A stretch of 64,000 bases of DNA, taken from positions 1-64,000 of the forward strand of contig NZ_FODR01000019.1 in the NCBI RefSeq assembly GCF_900110415.1, given 5' to 3'. Positions within the stretch are counted from its first letter, which is position 1. Each line of letters starts with the position of its first letter. The notes below the pieces were generated by a model. It ran no database searches. It saw nothing but the letters and a program-made list of their open reading frames with translations, and was not told where the DNA came from. The translations under genes and the position numbers were made by a program. The DNA comes from Mucilaginibacter sp. OK283 (lineage in GTDB: Bacteria > Bacteroidota > Bacteroidia > Sphingobacteriales > Sphingobacteriaceae). Below are positions 16,323 to 24,575 of this stretch, in pieces.

Positions 16323-16844
16323 TTACTCCGTTATCTGGTAAGTATAAGCCAGCGTGTGTTTCATTTTTGAGCGGATGCGTTTGATGCTTTGCTCAATATC
16401 AATTTTGTCGTTATGGTCGGTTACTTCCATAAAGGCTTTTTGATAATTTATTAAGGCTTTTGTCCAGTCTTTGCTTTTTTCGTGGAATAAGCCAAGCAGG
16501 CTGTAAACTTCGGCGGTATCAACTCCTGGGGTATTCAAGGCTTTAACAGATACGTTGTTTACCAGTTTTTCCATATTCAAAAACACAAGCAAATCAAGAT
16601 AATGTGTATAGTTATCCGGAAATGAAGGTTCCAGTTCCATACAGGTTTTAAAATGGTAGCCCGCGGTTTGGTAATCTTTAACTTCGTAATAGTACAACAT
16701 ACCCAATTGGTGATGGGCACGTGCGTATAAAGGATCGTTGCTGATAATTTCGTTCAGTAATTTAAGCCCTTTGGTAGTTTTACCATAAGAGAGTTTATCC
16801 ACGGCCTGCAAATACTTTTCTTCGATAGTATAATAAGTGTCCAT
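16323..16844 (-). CDS. TPR repeat protein, 173 aa
   Basis: The protein is helical, cytoplasmic (no signal) and built of tetratricopeptide-like repeats. Recognisable units are YLQAVDKLSYGKTTKGLKLL, ARAHHQLGMLYYYEVKDYQT and AEVYSLLGLFHEKSKDWTKA, the last with the classical W/Y-x-x-L/A spacing. TPRs mediate protein-protein contacts; the partner is unknown. The frame runs up to a GTG at 16883, but ATG 16844 (MDTYYTIEEKY) is the better start. Its 3' end overlaps the region of polypurine/polypyrimidine repeats after the terminator. Confidence 0.85.
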   Translation of the reverse strand: MDTYYTIEEKYLQAVDKLSYGKTTKGLKLLNEIISNDPLYARAHHQLGMLYYYEVKDYQTAGYHFKTCMELEPSFPDNYTHYLDLLVFLNMEKLVNNVSVKALNTPGVDTAEVYSLLGLFHEKSKDWTKALINYQKAFMEVTDHNDKIDIEQSIKRIRSKMKHTLAYTYQITE

Positions 16845-17419
16845 AAATTTTGTATTGTATAAAATTGTGCTAAAACTCAGCACTTGTTGTAATAAATAAT
16901 GATGCGTAATAAAAATGTTTCGGTATAAAAAGTATGGTTACTATACCGGGGTGGAGATGCGTATGATTGATGCATAACCCTTCTGCTGCGACACCATGGG
17001 CCACATTATAGTTTTACAGAATGAATTTTTAAACAGCATCATTTATTTTTTTACAAATTTACAATTAAAGTGGGAATTTGCAAAATGGAGAGATTTCCAA
17101 ATAAGAAGATTATTTTCCTCGGGGAGCGAACACATTATGTCATACGAGTATCCATCAGGTAAAACCTAAATAAAACGCTATGACCTGCTACGGATATAGT
17201 TAAACCAATGTTCTAAACTACCGTCATTGCGAGGTACGAAGCAATCCTGAACAATGTGAGACTTAGCATGTAGGGGATTGCTTCGTGCCTCGCAATGACG
17301 GACTTTAAATACTGACAGTCAACAACTTAAAAACACGTCATGATAAGATCGAATATCATAACATCGTCTACCTCAAAGCCAGATTTTACCACGCGGCATG
17401 ATGAATCCGTCACCGGCAA
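16845..17419. other. Intergenic region, about 575 bp
   Basis: No convincing reading frame is seen. The first 60 bp probably hold the promoter of the TPR gene. A palindromic REP-like element occupies 17221-17301. The piece at 16935-17160 is AT-rich and featureless to my reading. Confidence 0.6.
17221..17301. repeat. REP-like palindrome (CCGTCATTGCGAGG type)
   Basis: Arms of 27 bp at 17221-17247 and 17275-17301 are inverted repeats with a single mismatch; the loop is 27 nt. The word GTCATTGCGAGG is a familiar end of bacterial REP/BIME-like elements. A second element with a similar plan but different sequence is at 20494-20581. Confidence 0.85.
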
Positions 17420-17668
17420 TTACGCCGCAATAGCTGTATTCGCCTTACCTGCCTCTATCATAAAATTGTTTTTCAATTCCCTTTCAGATACCAGTACGCT
17501 AAAATCGTCGTATCTAACGCCGTGATCAAGCGGGTAAAGGGTATAGCCACGTTTAAGGGCGTCATAGGTTCCAAGCTCGAAAATTTCGTCCTGTTGTTTT
17601 CCTTTTATTTTTGCGCCGGCTACCAACTGGTAGGCGTCGAAGATATTTTCAAAATTATTGTTTTTCAT
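17420..17668 (-). CDS. Small hypothetical protein, 82 aa
   Basis: The protein is unrecognised, with no signal or membrane helix. Acidic and basic residues are mixed; a motif YDALKRGYTLYPLDHGVRYDD lies near the centre (about residues 39-58). The frame extends to 17728, inside the ATPase gene, but ATG 17668 (MKNNNFENIF) is the likely start, 34 bp after the ATPase stop, so it may be the last gene of the ABC operon. A link to transport is only positional. Confidence 0.55.
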   Translation of the reverse strand: MKNNNFENIFDAYQLVAGAKIKGKQQDEIFELGTYDALKRGYTLYPLDHGVRYDDFSVLVSERELKNNFMIEAGKANTAIAA

Positions 17669-17702
17669 GGTAGCAGTACCATTACAATTATTTTGCCAGT
17701 TT

Positions 17703-18452
17703 TTAAGCAAACCAATCAAAAAGATCATTTTGTTTCAATACGGTCTTTTCTTTTTGATTTAAATCATTGATTACCAACCCCTCTCCCATTTGTATTATTC
17801 GTGTGCCATAGTTGTAGGCGTCTTTTAAATTATGAGTGATCAATATGGCGGTTAGTTTAAAATCGCTGATCAGCTTATCTGCCGTACGCATCACAACATC
17901 GGCCGATCGGGGGTCGAGCGCTGCCGTAGGTTCATCAAGCAGTAAAACCTTACAGCTATCCATTACACTCATTAATAGCGTAAGGGCCTGCCTTTGTCCG
18001 CCAGAAAGCGTGCCCATGGATTGCTCAATTTTATTTTCGAGCCCCATGCCCAGGGAGGCAATCTTATCTTTTACTTCGTGCTTAAATTTATCATTAATGC
18101 CGATAGATAATCCTTTAGGCCTGGTACGAATAGCTGCCAGCCTGAAGTTATCCAGGATGCTGAGGTCTGATGCCGTGCCACTCATCGGATTTTGAAAAAC
18201 TCGGGCTATCCACTGGCTGCGTTTATAGTCGGCCAGTTTGGTTACATCGTTATCATCAATAGCAATTGTGCCGCTATCGGGCATAACGCTGCCTGCAACC
18301 AGATTGAGCAGCGTGGTTTTGCCCGATCCGTTGGAGCCTACAATCACCAAAAACTCCTGGCTTTTAATTTGCAGCGTGATACCATTAACCGCGTTTACCT
18401 GGTTGGCCATCCCCTTATTGAAAACCTTATGTACATTGTTTACAGCTATCAT
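17703..18452 (-). CDS. ABC transporter ATP-binding protein (TrpZ-like)
   Basis: Walker A is GSNGSGKTT, the signature LSGGQRQALTLLMS, and Walker B VLLLDEPTAALD with ITHNLKDAYNYGTRI after it. The N-terminus (MIAVNNVHKVFNKG) and length (249 aa) match ATPases paired with ABC_sub_bind proteins. Its ATG overlaps the permease stop in an ATGA, so translation is coupled. Together with the next two genes it forms a complete importer. Confidence 0.92.
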   Translation of the reverse strand: MIAVNNVHKVFNKGMANQVNAVNGITLQIKSQEFLVIVGSNGSGKTTLLNLVAGSVMPDSGTIAIDDNDVTKLADYKRSQWIARVFQNPMSGTASDLSILDNFRLAAIRTRPKGLSIGINDKFKHEVKDKIASLGMGLENKIEQSMGTLSGGQRQALTLLMSVMDSCKVLLLDEPTAALDPRSADVVMRTADKLISDFKLTAILITHNLKDAYNYGTRIIQMGEGLVINDLNQKEKTVLKQNDLFDWFA

Positions 18453-19318
18453 GAGGCTTTATTGAATGATAAACGGGGAAGACTAACAATTAACAATACA
18501 AACGCGGCGGTAACCAGCTTAAGCAAATTGGCATCAACACCAATGGCCAATACAAAGGCCAATACCAGCTGAAATATCAGGGCCCCTGCCAAAACCAGGG
18601 CCAAACTAACCCATACTTTGGTAATACGAAACCAGTTGATGAGCGTTTCGGCAATGATCACCGAACCTAAACCTACAATCACTATCCCGATGCCCATGCT
18701 GATATCCGCGAAACCCTGGAATTGCACGATGAGGTACCCGCTGAGTGCCGTAAGCGCGTTGGCCAGTGCCAGGCCTGTAATTTTCATCCTATCGGTATTA
18801 ACACCCAAGGCACGGATCATTGATTCGCTGTTGCCGGTTGCACGCATGGCTATGCCGAAATCTGTTTTGAGCAGGTAGCCAATAAGTAAGGTTATTATTG
18901 CCACGAAGACAGAGAGCAGGATAAATGTGTTCTGGTTAGGATCGGCCACGATGCTTAAAAGCGAGAACAACGAAGCCGTACCTATAAGCGGCACATTGGA
19001 GCGGCCCATGATAGTAAGATTGACTGAGTACAAGGCCGTCATGACCAGGATGCCGGCCAGTAAAGCATTTATTTTTAGCTTGGTATGAATAAGCCCCGTT
19101 AAAGCCCCGGCCAGGCCGCCCGCTATGATCACCGTAGGTAAAATAAGGTACGGTGATAAATGGCGACTTAGCATTACAGCCGTAACAGCACCGCCCAAAG
19201 TGTAACTGCCATCGGTGGTGATATCAGGAATATTAAAAATCTTCATCGAGATATAAATTCCCAGCGCAATTGCCGAAAAGCACAATCCCTGCAATAAAGC
19301 GGTAAGGTAAAAATCCAT
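18449..19318 (-). CDS. ABC transporter permease (TrpY-like), BPD_transp_2 type
   Basis: Eight or nine hydrophobic segments and the motif GNSESMIRALGVNTDRMKITGLALANALTALSG (quoted in part: RALGVNTDRMKITGLALAN) identify a branched-chain-amino-acid-type permease. Length 289 aa is normal for the TrpXYZ group. It lies between the binding protein (56 bp upstream) and the ATPase (4-bp overlap). The short gap before it contains an AGCTGAAAGC repeat. Confidence 0.92.
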   Translation of the reverse strand: MDFYLTALLQGLCFSAIALGIYISMKIFNIPDITTDGSYTLGGAVTAVMLSRHLSPYLILPTVIIAGGLAGALTGLIHTKLKINALLAGILVMTALYSVNLTIMGRSNVPLIGTASLFSLLSIVADPNQNTFILLSVFVAIITLLIGYLLKTDFGIAMRATGNSESMIRALGVNTDRMKITGLALANALTALSGYLIVQFQGFADISMGIGIVIVGLGSVIIAETLINWFRITKVWVSLALVLAGALIFQLVLAFVLAIGVDANLLKLVTAAFVLLIVSLPRLSFNKAS

Positions 19319-19374
19319 ATTTTGGAGCTGAAAGCTTAATGCGTAAAGCTGAAAGCTAATTTACGGTAAAGTGA

Positions 19375-20349
19375 TTATTTAACAGCCTCGAAGTTTGATG
19401 GTACAGTAATGTTATATTTTTTTGCCGCAGCGGGATTGTATACCCTCTTCCTCACTTTTACCATTTCCCATTTCAGCCCGTCGGTTTTGTGCGTTTTTAA
19501 GTATTGAGCTGCCTGTACGCCTGCCTGGTATCCCCATTGGTAAATATCGGCACCAAAAGCGGCTACAGCGCCGCGTTGTACTAAACCTGCTTCGCTGGTA
19601 AAAATGGGAACATTTTTTTCATTACAGCTTTTCAGTATTGTTTCAAAAGATGCAAAAACCGTATTATCTGGGTTGGCAAAAAAGGCATCGATATTTTTGC
19701 TTAACAGCGATTGCGTAACCAGCTGGGCATCTGCCGATGTGTTTACCGGCAAGGCTACAATCGTTACATTTTGTTTTTCGGCCAATGATTTAATCCGGTT
19801 AAGGGCATCTGCCGATTGTGGTTCAGATTGATTATAGATCATCCCGATAACCAATTTAGCCCCTTTAGGCTTCAGCAATTTGGGGATGATAGAGAACGAG
19901 GTATCGATATAATTAAGATCCTCCAAAGCACCAAACAGGTTTGCAGGAGCCTCGCCTTTATCATTCAATAGCTTCATCCTTTCGGGTACAGGCGATACCA
20001 TTGCAAAATCGGGAATGGTTTTGGTATTTTGCAGGGCTGTTACAGTTGCCAAAGTGGTGCAGGTAGCCAGCAGGTCAACCTTTTCGGATACAAAGTAATT
20101 GGTGATCTGGGTAAGGGTGGGGATATTACTTTGCGCGTTACGGTACTCTATCTGTACAGTTTTCTTGTCTTCGCTAAAGCCCTCTTTTTTTAAGGCATCG
20201 GTAAATCCCGAACGGGCCTGGGATATGGTTGCATCTTCAAAAGCATCAACAAAACCTACAACCGGGATATTTACTGCCTTTGGTTTGGGCTTACATGATG
20301 CTATGGTAATCAATAATAAAACGGCGGGAATGTATTTGAAAAACTTCAT
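19375..20349 (-). CDS. ABC substrate-binding lipoprotein (ABC_sub_bind/TrpX family)
   Basis: The lipoprotein signal ends in TIASC (Cys19). The mature part has the two-lobed PF04392-type layout: VNIPVVGFVDAFEDATISQARSGF at the start (partly quoted), a middle with ATCTTLATVTALQNT, and the second lobe VVGM-like KLVIGMIYNQSEP, then FTSEAGLVQRGAVAAFGADIYQWGYQAG, the family's most conserved stretch. In streptococci the related TrpX system imports tryptophan; the ligand here is not known. It is the first gene of the transporter operon. Confidence 0.93.
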   Translation of the reverse strand: MKFFKYIPAVLLLITIASCKPKPKAVNIPVVGFVDAFEDATISQARSGFTDALKKEGFSEDKKTVQIEYRNAQSNIPTLTQITNYFVSEKVDLLATCTTLATVTALQNTKTIPDFAMVSPVPERMKLLNDKGEAPANLFGALEDLNYIDTSFSIIPKLLKPKGAKLVIGMIYNQSEPQSADALNRIKSLAEKQNVTIVALPVNTSADAQLVTQSLLSKNIDAFFANPDNTVFASFETILKSCNEKNVPIFTSEAGLVQRGAVAAFGADIYQWGYQAGVQAAQYLKTHKTDGLKWEMVKVRKRVYNPAAAKKYNITVPSNFEAVK

Positions 20350-20493
20350 TGTACTAAGTTAAATATTTGAGGCGAAAGGTAAAAGGATAAGGGCAAAAGG
20401 TAAAAATTGTTTGATGGAGGGGGCAATCCATTTTCATACAAAGTTGTAAAATCGACAAAATTCCGAAAGGAAATGACATACTAAAATTAAAGA

Positions 20494-20581
20494 CTGTCAT
20501 CCTGAGGTACGAAGGATCTATTCGCGAACTTTTCTGTCGGTCATGCACAGCTGATAGATCCTTCGTACCTCAGGATGACAG
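20494..20581. repeat. REP-like palindrome (CTGTCATCCTGAGG type)
   Basis: Two 28-bp arms, 20494-20521 and 20554-20581, are perfect inverted repeats around a 32-nt centre. Plan and size match the palindrome at 17221-17301 (GTCAT...GAGG-ACGAAG...ATC), so both look like members of one mobile-palindrome class. It lies in the 330-bp gap between the binding-protein gene and the Nudix gene. Confidence 0.88.
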
Positions 20582-20678
20582 GAAAATTGCCTATGTCATG
20601 CAGAGTAGTAAAATTTACGAAATCATGAAAGGCGAATGACGTATATCGCATATTGCTGCAAAATCATTTATTAACTAT

Positions 20679-21125
20679 TTACGCCAACTCCACCACCAAC
20701 CCCACCTGCCCCGCATTAATCTTTACCCTCGCTTCGTCAACAGTAAACCACCCTGCCCTATCCACTTCGGGAAACGACTGCATTTTGCCAGTTTTTGGTG
20801 GCCATTCTATTTCAAATAAATTGCTCTTAATATTGTGGGCATCTATATCTCCTTCCACCAAATATGCCTGCACTATTTTGCCGCTTTTTTGCTTGATGGG
20901 CTTCAGGGCAATAAATTCGCCATCGATAGATTGCCCGGTTTCTTCGTAAAACTCGCGTTTGGCAGCTGCAAGCGGGTCTTCGTCGCTCTCATATTCGCCT
21001 TTCGGGATTGACCATGCACCGTCATCCTTATTTTTCCAGAACGGGCCGCCCGGATGAACCAGGAAAACCTGTAATACATCGTTAAATTTGCGGTAAAGCA
21101 GTATTCCGGCACTTTGTTTGGGCAT
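20679..21125 (-). CDS. Nudix hydrolase, 148 aa
   Basis: The Nudix box is complete: G-x5-E-x7-REFYEETG in residues about 43-64, all catalytic Glu residues present. The N-terminus (MPKQSAGILLYRKFNDVLQVFLVHPGG) and FWKNKDDGAWSIPKGEY are typical of the branch near diadenosine polyphosphate or NTP pyrophosphohydrolases. The substrate is not predictable. It is transcribed away from the SRPBCC gene. Confidence 0.93.
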   Translation of the reverse strand: MPKQSAGILLYRKFNDVLQVFLVHPGGPFWKNKDDGAWSIPKGEYESDEDPLAAAKREFYEETGQSIDGEFIALKPIKQKSGKIVQAYLVEGDIDAHNIKSNLFEIEWPPKTGKMQSFPEVDRAGWFTVDEARVKINAGQVGLVVELA

Positions 21126-21242
21126 ATTTTTTTAGGGGTTATAGCTTTCGGCTTTTTGCCTTAAGCTTTCAGCATTTATTATACAAGCGTAAAGTAATAT
21201 TGTTATTTTTATATCCAACTACAACCTAAAATAATTAAACCC

Positions 21243-21740
21243 ATGGCAGACGAAAGATGGAGTAAATTTAAAATTACTGCGGATTTTGACACCGATGTAC
21301 GCAGCATTTATGAGGCATGGGCCACTTCGGCCGGCCTCGAAAAATGGTTTTTACGCAAGGCCGATTTTTATGCCATTGCCGGCCGCCTGCGCGAACCCGA
21401 CGAGTTTATCAAAAAAGAAGATACCTATTCCTGGTACTGGCATGGTTTTGATGATACCGCTGTAGAGAACGGGCAGGTACTTGAAAACAATGGCTCCGAT
21501 TTGCTAAAGTTCACTTTCTCGGGCGGCAGCATTGTTACCGTTGATATCCAAAGCAAGTATGGGTTAACCGTTCTCGAATTAACCCAGGAAAACATCCCGG
21601 AGGAAAGCGACCCGTCAAAAAACCTGTTTGTACAATGCCAGATAGGCTGGACATTTTACCTCGCCAACCTAAAATCTGTTATCGAAGGAGGCAACGACCT
21701 TCGCAATAAGCGACTGGATGTAGCCAGTAATTTCAAATAA
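21243..21740 (+). CDS. SRPBCC (START/AHSA1-like) domain protein
   Basis: The 165-residue protein has the helix-grip pattern: KITADFDTDVRSIYEAWATSAGLEKWF at the start (the AHA1-type W-x-x-x-x-x-L-x-x-W-F), beta strands in the middle (LKFTFSGGSIVTVDIQ) and a long C-terminal helix (GWTFYLANLKSVIEGG). These domains bind hydrophobic ligands. No catalytic role can be assigned. It stands alone, before the riboflavin synthase gene. Confidence 0.85.
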   Translation: MADERWSKFKITADFDTDVRSIYEAWATSAGLEKWFLRKADFYAIAGRLREPDEFIKKEDTYSWYWHGFDDTAVENGQVLENNGSDLLKFTFSGGSIVTVDIQSKYGLTVLELTQENIPEESDPSKNLFVQCQIGWTFYLANLKSVIEGGNDLRNKRLDVASNFK

Positions 21741-21829
21741 ATTCATTTTACACTGACAAACAAACCACTGTATAATTATAGCTTTGCCAATCAAAAAATT
21801 CCCCCTTCAGGGGTTAGGGGACTTCGCTT

Positions 21830-22414
21830 ATGTTTACAGGCATTATAGAAACTTTAGGAAAAATAGCCGATCTGAAACAGGATCAGGGTAATTTACATAT
21901 CACGGTTGAGTCGGCCATTGCGCACGAGTTAAAAATAGACCAGTCGGTAGCGCATAACGGCGTTTGCTTAACGGTAGTGGCCGTAGCCGATGGCCTGCAT
22001 GTGGTTACCGCTATTGAAGAAACGCTGAATAAAACCAGCCTGTCGCACCTTAAAATTGGCGAACCGGTAAACCTGGAACGCTGCATGCAAATGAACGCCC
22101 GCCTGGATGGCCACATTGTACAAGGCCATGTTGACCAAACCGCCGTTTGTACTGCATTTAAAGAGCTTGACGGCAGCTGGGAATATACCTTTGAATATGA
22201 TGCCGCCATTGGCAATGTAACCGTTGAGAAAGGTTCTATCTGCGTAAATGGCATCAGCCTTACCGTTGTCAATTCGCAGGCCAATAGCTTTTCGGTTGCC
22301 ATTATCCCCTACACGTTTGAGCACACCAACCTGCACAACGTGCGCGAAGGATCGGTAGTGAACCTGGAGTTTGATATTATAGGTAAGTATGTGGCAAGGT
22401 TGATGAATAGGTAG
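21830..22414 (+). CDS. ribE: Riboflavin synthase alpha chain
   Basis: This enzyme makes riboflavin from two molecules of 6,7-dimethyl-8-ribityllumazine. The N-terminus MFTGIIETLGKI is diagnostic. The two lumazine-binding repeats are visible: NGVCLTVV (residues about 43-50) with MNARLDGHIVQGHVDQT ending repeat one, and KGSICVNGISLTVV with FSVAIIPYTFEHTNL in repeat two. Length 194 aa is typical. No other rib gene is adjacent and no FMN riboswitch is seen upstream; instead a CCCCCTTCAGGGG palindrome lies just before the start. Confidence 0.96.
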   Translation: MFTGIIETLGKIADLKQDQGNLHITVESAIAHELKIDQSVAHNGVCLTVVAVADGLHVVTAIEETLNKTSLSHLKIGEPVNLERCMQMNARLDGHIVQGHVDQTAVCTAFKELDGSWEYTFEYDAAIGNVTVEKGSICVNGISLTVVNSQANSFSVAIIPYTFEHTNLHNVREGSVVNLEFDIIGKYVARLMNR

Positions 22415-22611
22415 TAGATACGCGCTTTTTTTTTATTCCCTCCCGACGGGAGGGGTGCGGCCGGCAATGAGCGCAAAGGCAGGGAGGGGTTTTGCAGAGC
22501 GACGAATTGCAAAGTTGCTTGAACGACTGATTTAACCCCTACCTCCCCTTCCCCAAGGAAGGAATCGCACAATTTCCCTGCTCTTTTTGCTGAAGGATAT
22601 TAAGCAAACCC
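22415..22611. repeat. GC-rich palindromic intergenic repeat
   Basis: CCCTCCCGACGGGAGGG near 22440 and a second polypyrimidine stretch near 22535 (ACCCCTACCTCCCC) are of the same type as the CCCCTTCAGGGG near 21800 and CTCCCCTGGTAGGGGAG at 48516-48534. It lies between convergent genes and may also end transcription. Confidence 0.55.
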
Positions 22612-23757
22612 CTACCGCGATAGCTCTGTAACCCTTGCCATGGCATAACTTACATACTTTTGCTGTTTTCCGGTTGGCTTGCTGGTCATGAATTTTTTGT
22701 AGTACTTAACGGCCATTTTTTTGTTTTTGAGCGATCCATCGTACATCGTAGCCATTAGGTAGTAAATTATCGGCTTCTCATCAAATTGAAGGGCTTTTTC
22801 ATAGGCCGCTATAGCCGCTTTGTATTTTTTTCGCACGTCATAGCTGTCGGCCATTTCGGTATAATAATCACTTATATTGGGCGATATGCCTGCTTCAATA
22901 GCTTTGCCCAGGTTTTCAATCGCCATAGGCTGATCTTTGAGTTCTTTATAAGCCAGCGCGGCAATATAATAGCTGGTTTCTGATTGGCTTACTTCCGGGA
23001 TCCGTTTAAAAGCATCAATACTGCATTCATATTGCTTCAGGTTGTAATAGGCCGATTCCAGTTTAGTCAATACCAAACCATTATCGGCCCCTGCTGCTAT
23101 CAGTTTCAAACAGGTGTTTTTTACTACATCATATTTCTTTTCGGCGTATGAAAGTTTCAGCAGGCTTTGCAACAGCACAATGTTCTCGGGGTCCTGGCTT
23201 ATTGCTCCATCCAGCACCTTTTCGGCCTGGGTGTTAAGCTTTAGGTTCACGTACATATCGCTTAAGTCCGATGCCACATCGGCGTCGGCAGGGTTTAGTT
23301 TATTGGCTTTTTGCAGGTACACGGTCATCTTATCCAGGTCGTTTTTATCCTGGCTAATTTTTGCCAGCTGTTTAAAAACATAAAAATTGGTCGAATCTTT
23401 TTGAGCCAATACCTGGTAGTACATTAACGCCTTAACATTATTACCTCGCCTTAAATTGATAGAACCCAGGCTATAAAGCACCGCCTTACTGGTCGAATCT
23501 ATAACATACATGCGTTGGTAATACCCTTCGGCGTCGGGCAGTTTACCGGCCATTTGCGATGTGTAGGCCAGTTTGCCCAGTATTTTTATATCGGTTACAG
23601 GTTCGGGATAGGTTTGCTTTAACAAGTCGGCAGCCTCGGCAAATCGCTGGGTTTGGTAGTAATCTAATAGTAACGCATCACTTGCAGCAGTGGATTGTTG
23701 GGCAATGGCAGGTTTAATTAAGCACATCAACAATAGGCAGATTATTATATTCTTCAT
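22612..23757 (-). CDS. Periplasmic TPR protein, 381 aa
   Basis: A signal peptide (MKNIIICLLLMCLIKPAIAQQ) is followed by about nine tetratricopeptide-like repeats over residues 30-375, for example YSLGSINLRRGNNVKALMYY, FKQLAKISQDKNDLDKMTVY and YYLMATMYDGSLKNKKMAVK. The end is basic (KPTGKQQKYVSYAMARVTEL). It is probably a scaffold or binding protein in the periplasm. The frame begins at 23769 but ATG 23757 is the correct signal start. Function is not known. Confidence 0.88.
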   Translation of the reverse strand: MKNIIICLLLMCLIKPAIAQQSTAASDALLLDYYQTQRFAEAADLLKQTYPEPVTDIKILGKLAYTSQMAGKLPDAEGYYQRMYVIDSTSKAVLYSLGSINLRRGNNVKALMYYQVLAQKDSTNFYVFKQLAKISQDKNDLDKMTVYLQKANKLNPADADVASDLSDMYVNLKLNTQAEKVLDGAISQDPENIVLLQSLLKLSYAEKKYDVVKNTCLKLIAAGADNGLVLTKLESAYYNLKQYECSIDAFKRIPEVSQSETSYYIAALAYKELKDQPMAIENLGKAIEAGISPNISDYYTEMADSYDVRKKYKAAIAAYEKALQFDEKPIIYYLMATMYDGSLKNKKMAVKYYKKFMTSKPTGKQQKYVSYAMARVTELSR

Positions 23758-23875
23758 ATCAACTAACACATTAGTTATTTTAAACTAAAATATTAGTTAT
23801 ATATCAAATATCCAAATGGTAAACAATTTTTGTTATTTGAGGTTGAGTAGATATAACAATTAAAAAACACGACTT

Positions 23876-24166
23876 ATGGATAAGCTAAAGAAATTCGGAC
23901 TGATGGAGAAAATTGTCCATGAACTGGAAGATTTAAAAAACAGCCAGCAGGCAATCATCACCAAACTGGCTAAAATAGAAGTAGATAACATCGACCTTGG
24001 CGATAAACGCCTGGAAAAAGATTTGCCCGACATGCACCAGCGCGTTGCCGATAACCTGGACACCATTGCCAGCATCCTGCAAGACTTTGCCAGCCAAACC
24101 GAAAGCTACAGCGATAAAAATAACATTACCGCGCTAAGAGAGCAGGAAGCCATTGGCAAATTGTAA
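23876..24166 (+). CDS. Small coiled-coil protein, 96 aa
   Basis: The protein is unrecognised. It is all helical in appearance, with heptad-like spacing of Leu, Ile and Val (MEKIVHELEDLKNSQQAIITKLAKIE) and a second helix (HQRVADNLDTIASILQDFASQ). There is no signal peptide. It is a single-gene unit closed by a strong terminator 4 bp after the stop, which argues that it is really expressed. Confidence 0.75.
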   Translation: MDKLKKFGLMEKIVHELEDLKNSQQAIITKLAKIEVDNIDLGDKRLEKDLPDMHQRVADNLDTIASILQDFASQTESYSDKNNITALREQEAIGKL

Positions 24167-24170
24167 AAAG

Positions 24171-24195
24171 AAAATCCCCGGAAACGGGGATTTTT
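24171..24195 (+). terminator. Intrinsic terminator
   Basis: AAAATCCCCG (24171-24180) pairs perfectly with CGGGGATTTT (24185-24194) over a GAAA tetraloop, followed by T. It begins 4 bp after the coiled-coil gene. Confidence 0.95.
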
Positions 24196-24271
24196 CATGA
24201 ACCTATCCGAAAATATCAATACCAATATCCTGCCGGAAAGCATTTTTGACTTTTGAATTTTAACTTTTTAA

Positions 24272-24353
24272 GGGCGATGCCTTCGGCCCGGGCTAACCGC
24301 TCATACTGCACAGGCCTTATTCACAGGCCGGTATCCGCTTTTATCCCTATCGC
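24272..24353. repeat. Dispersed repeat, copy 1 of 2
   Basis: On the minus strand this reads GATAGGGAT...GCGGATACCGGCC...AAGGCCTGTGCAGTATGAGC...GGCATCGCCC. The same order of words is found at 56990-57093 on the plus strand, with differing spacers. The 380-bp gap from 24196 to 24575 otherwise contains an AATCAGGATTTACAGAATT-type repeat at about 24362-24385 and a heptamer tandem repeat; no gene is visible. Confidence 0.75.
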
Positions 24354-24505
24354 GGCTGTCAGAATCAGGATTTACAGAATTTTAGAATAAGCAGAATGCC
24401 TGGTAATTTCAGCTGAAAGCTGAAGCCATGGTTCACCACGAGGTAAAACCTCGCGGCAGCTAATGTTGAAAGATTTGGATTTTGACTATATTAACCGGCC
24501 CATTT

Positions 24506-24570
24506 CCATGAACCATGAACCATGAACCATGAACCATGAACCATGAACCATGAACCATGAACCATGAACC
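24506..24570. repeat. Heptamer tandem repeat (CCATGAA)n, about 9 copies
   Basis: The 7-bp unit CCATGAA is repeated without error for 65 bp, just after the stop codon of the next minus-strand gene. The same heptamer is present around purE and, inverted, after purK. A 7-bp period shifts reading frame each unit and is prone to slippage. Confidence 0.95.
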
Positions 24571-24575
24571 ACTCA

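Noticed and set aside
21741..21829. FMN riboswitch before riboflavin synthase
   Set aside because: The 89-bp leader is too short and lacks the conserved RFN words; it holds only a CCCCCTTCAGGGG palindrome.
24506..24570. Possible CRISPR array
   Set aside because: The 7-bp units are contiguous with no spacers, and no cas gene is present.
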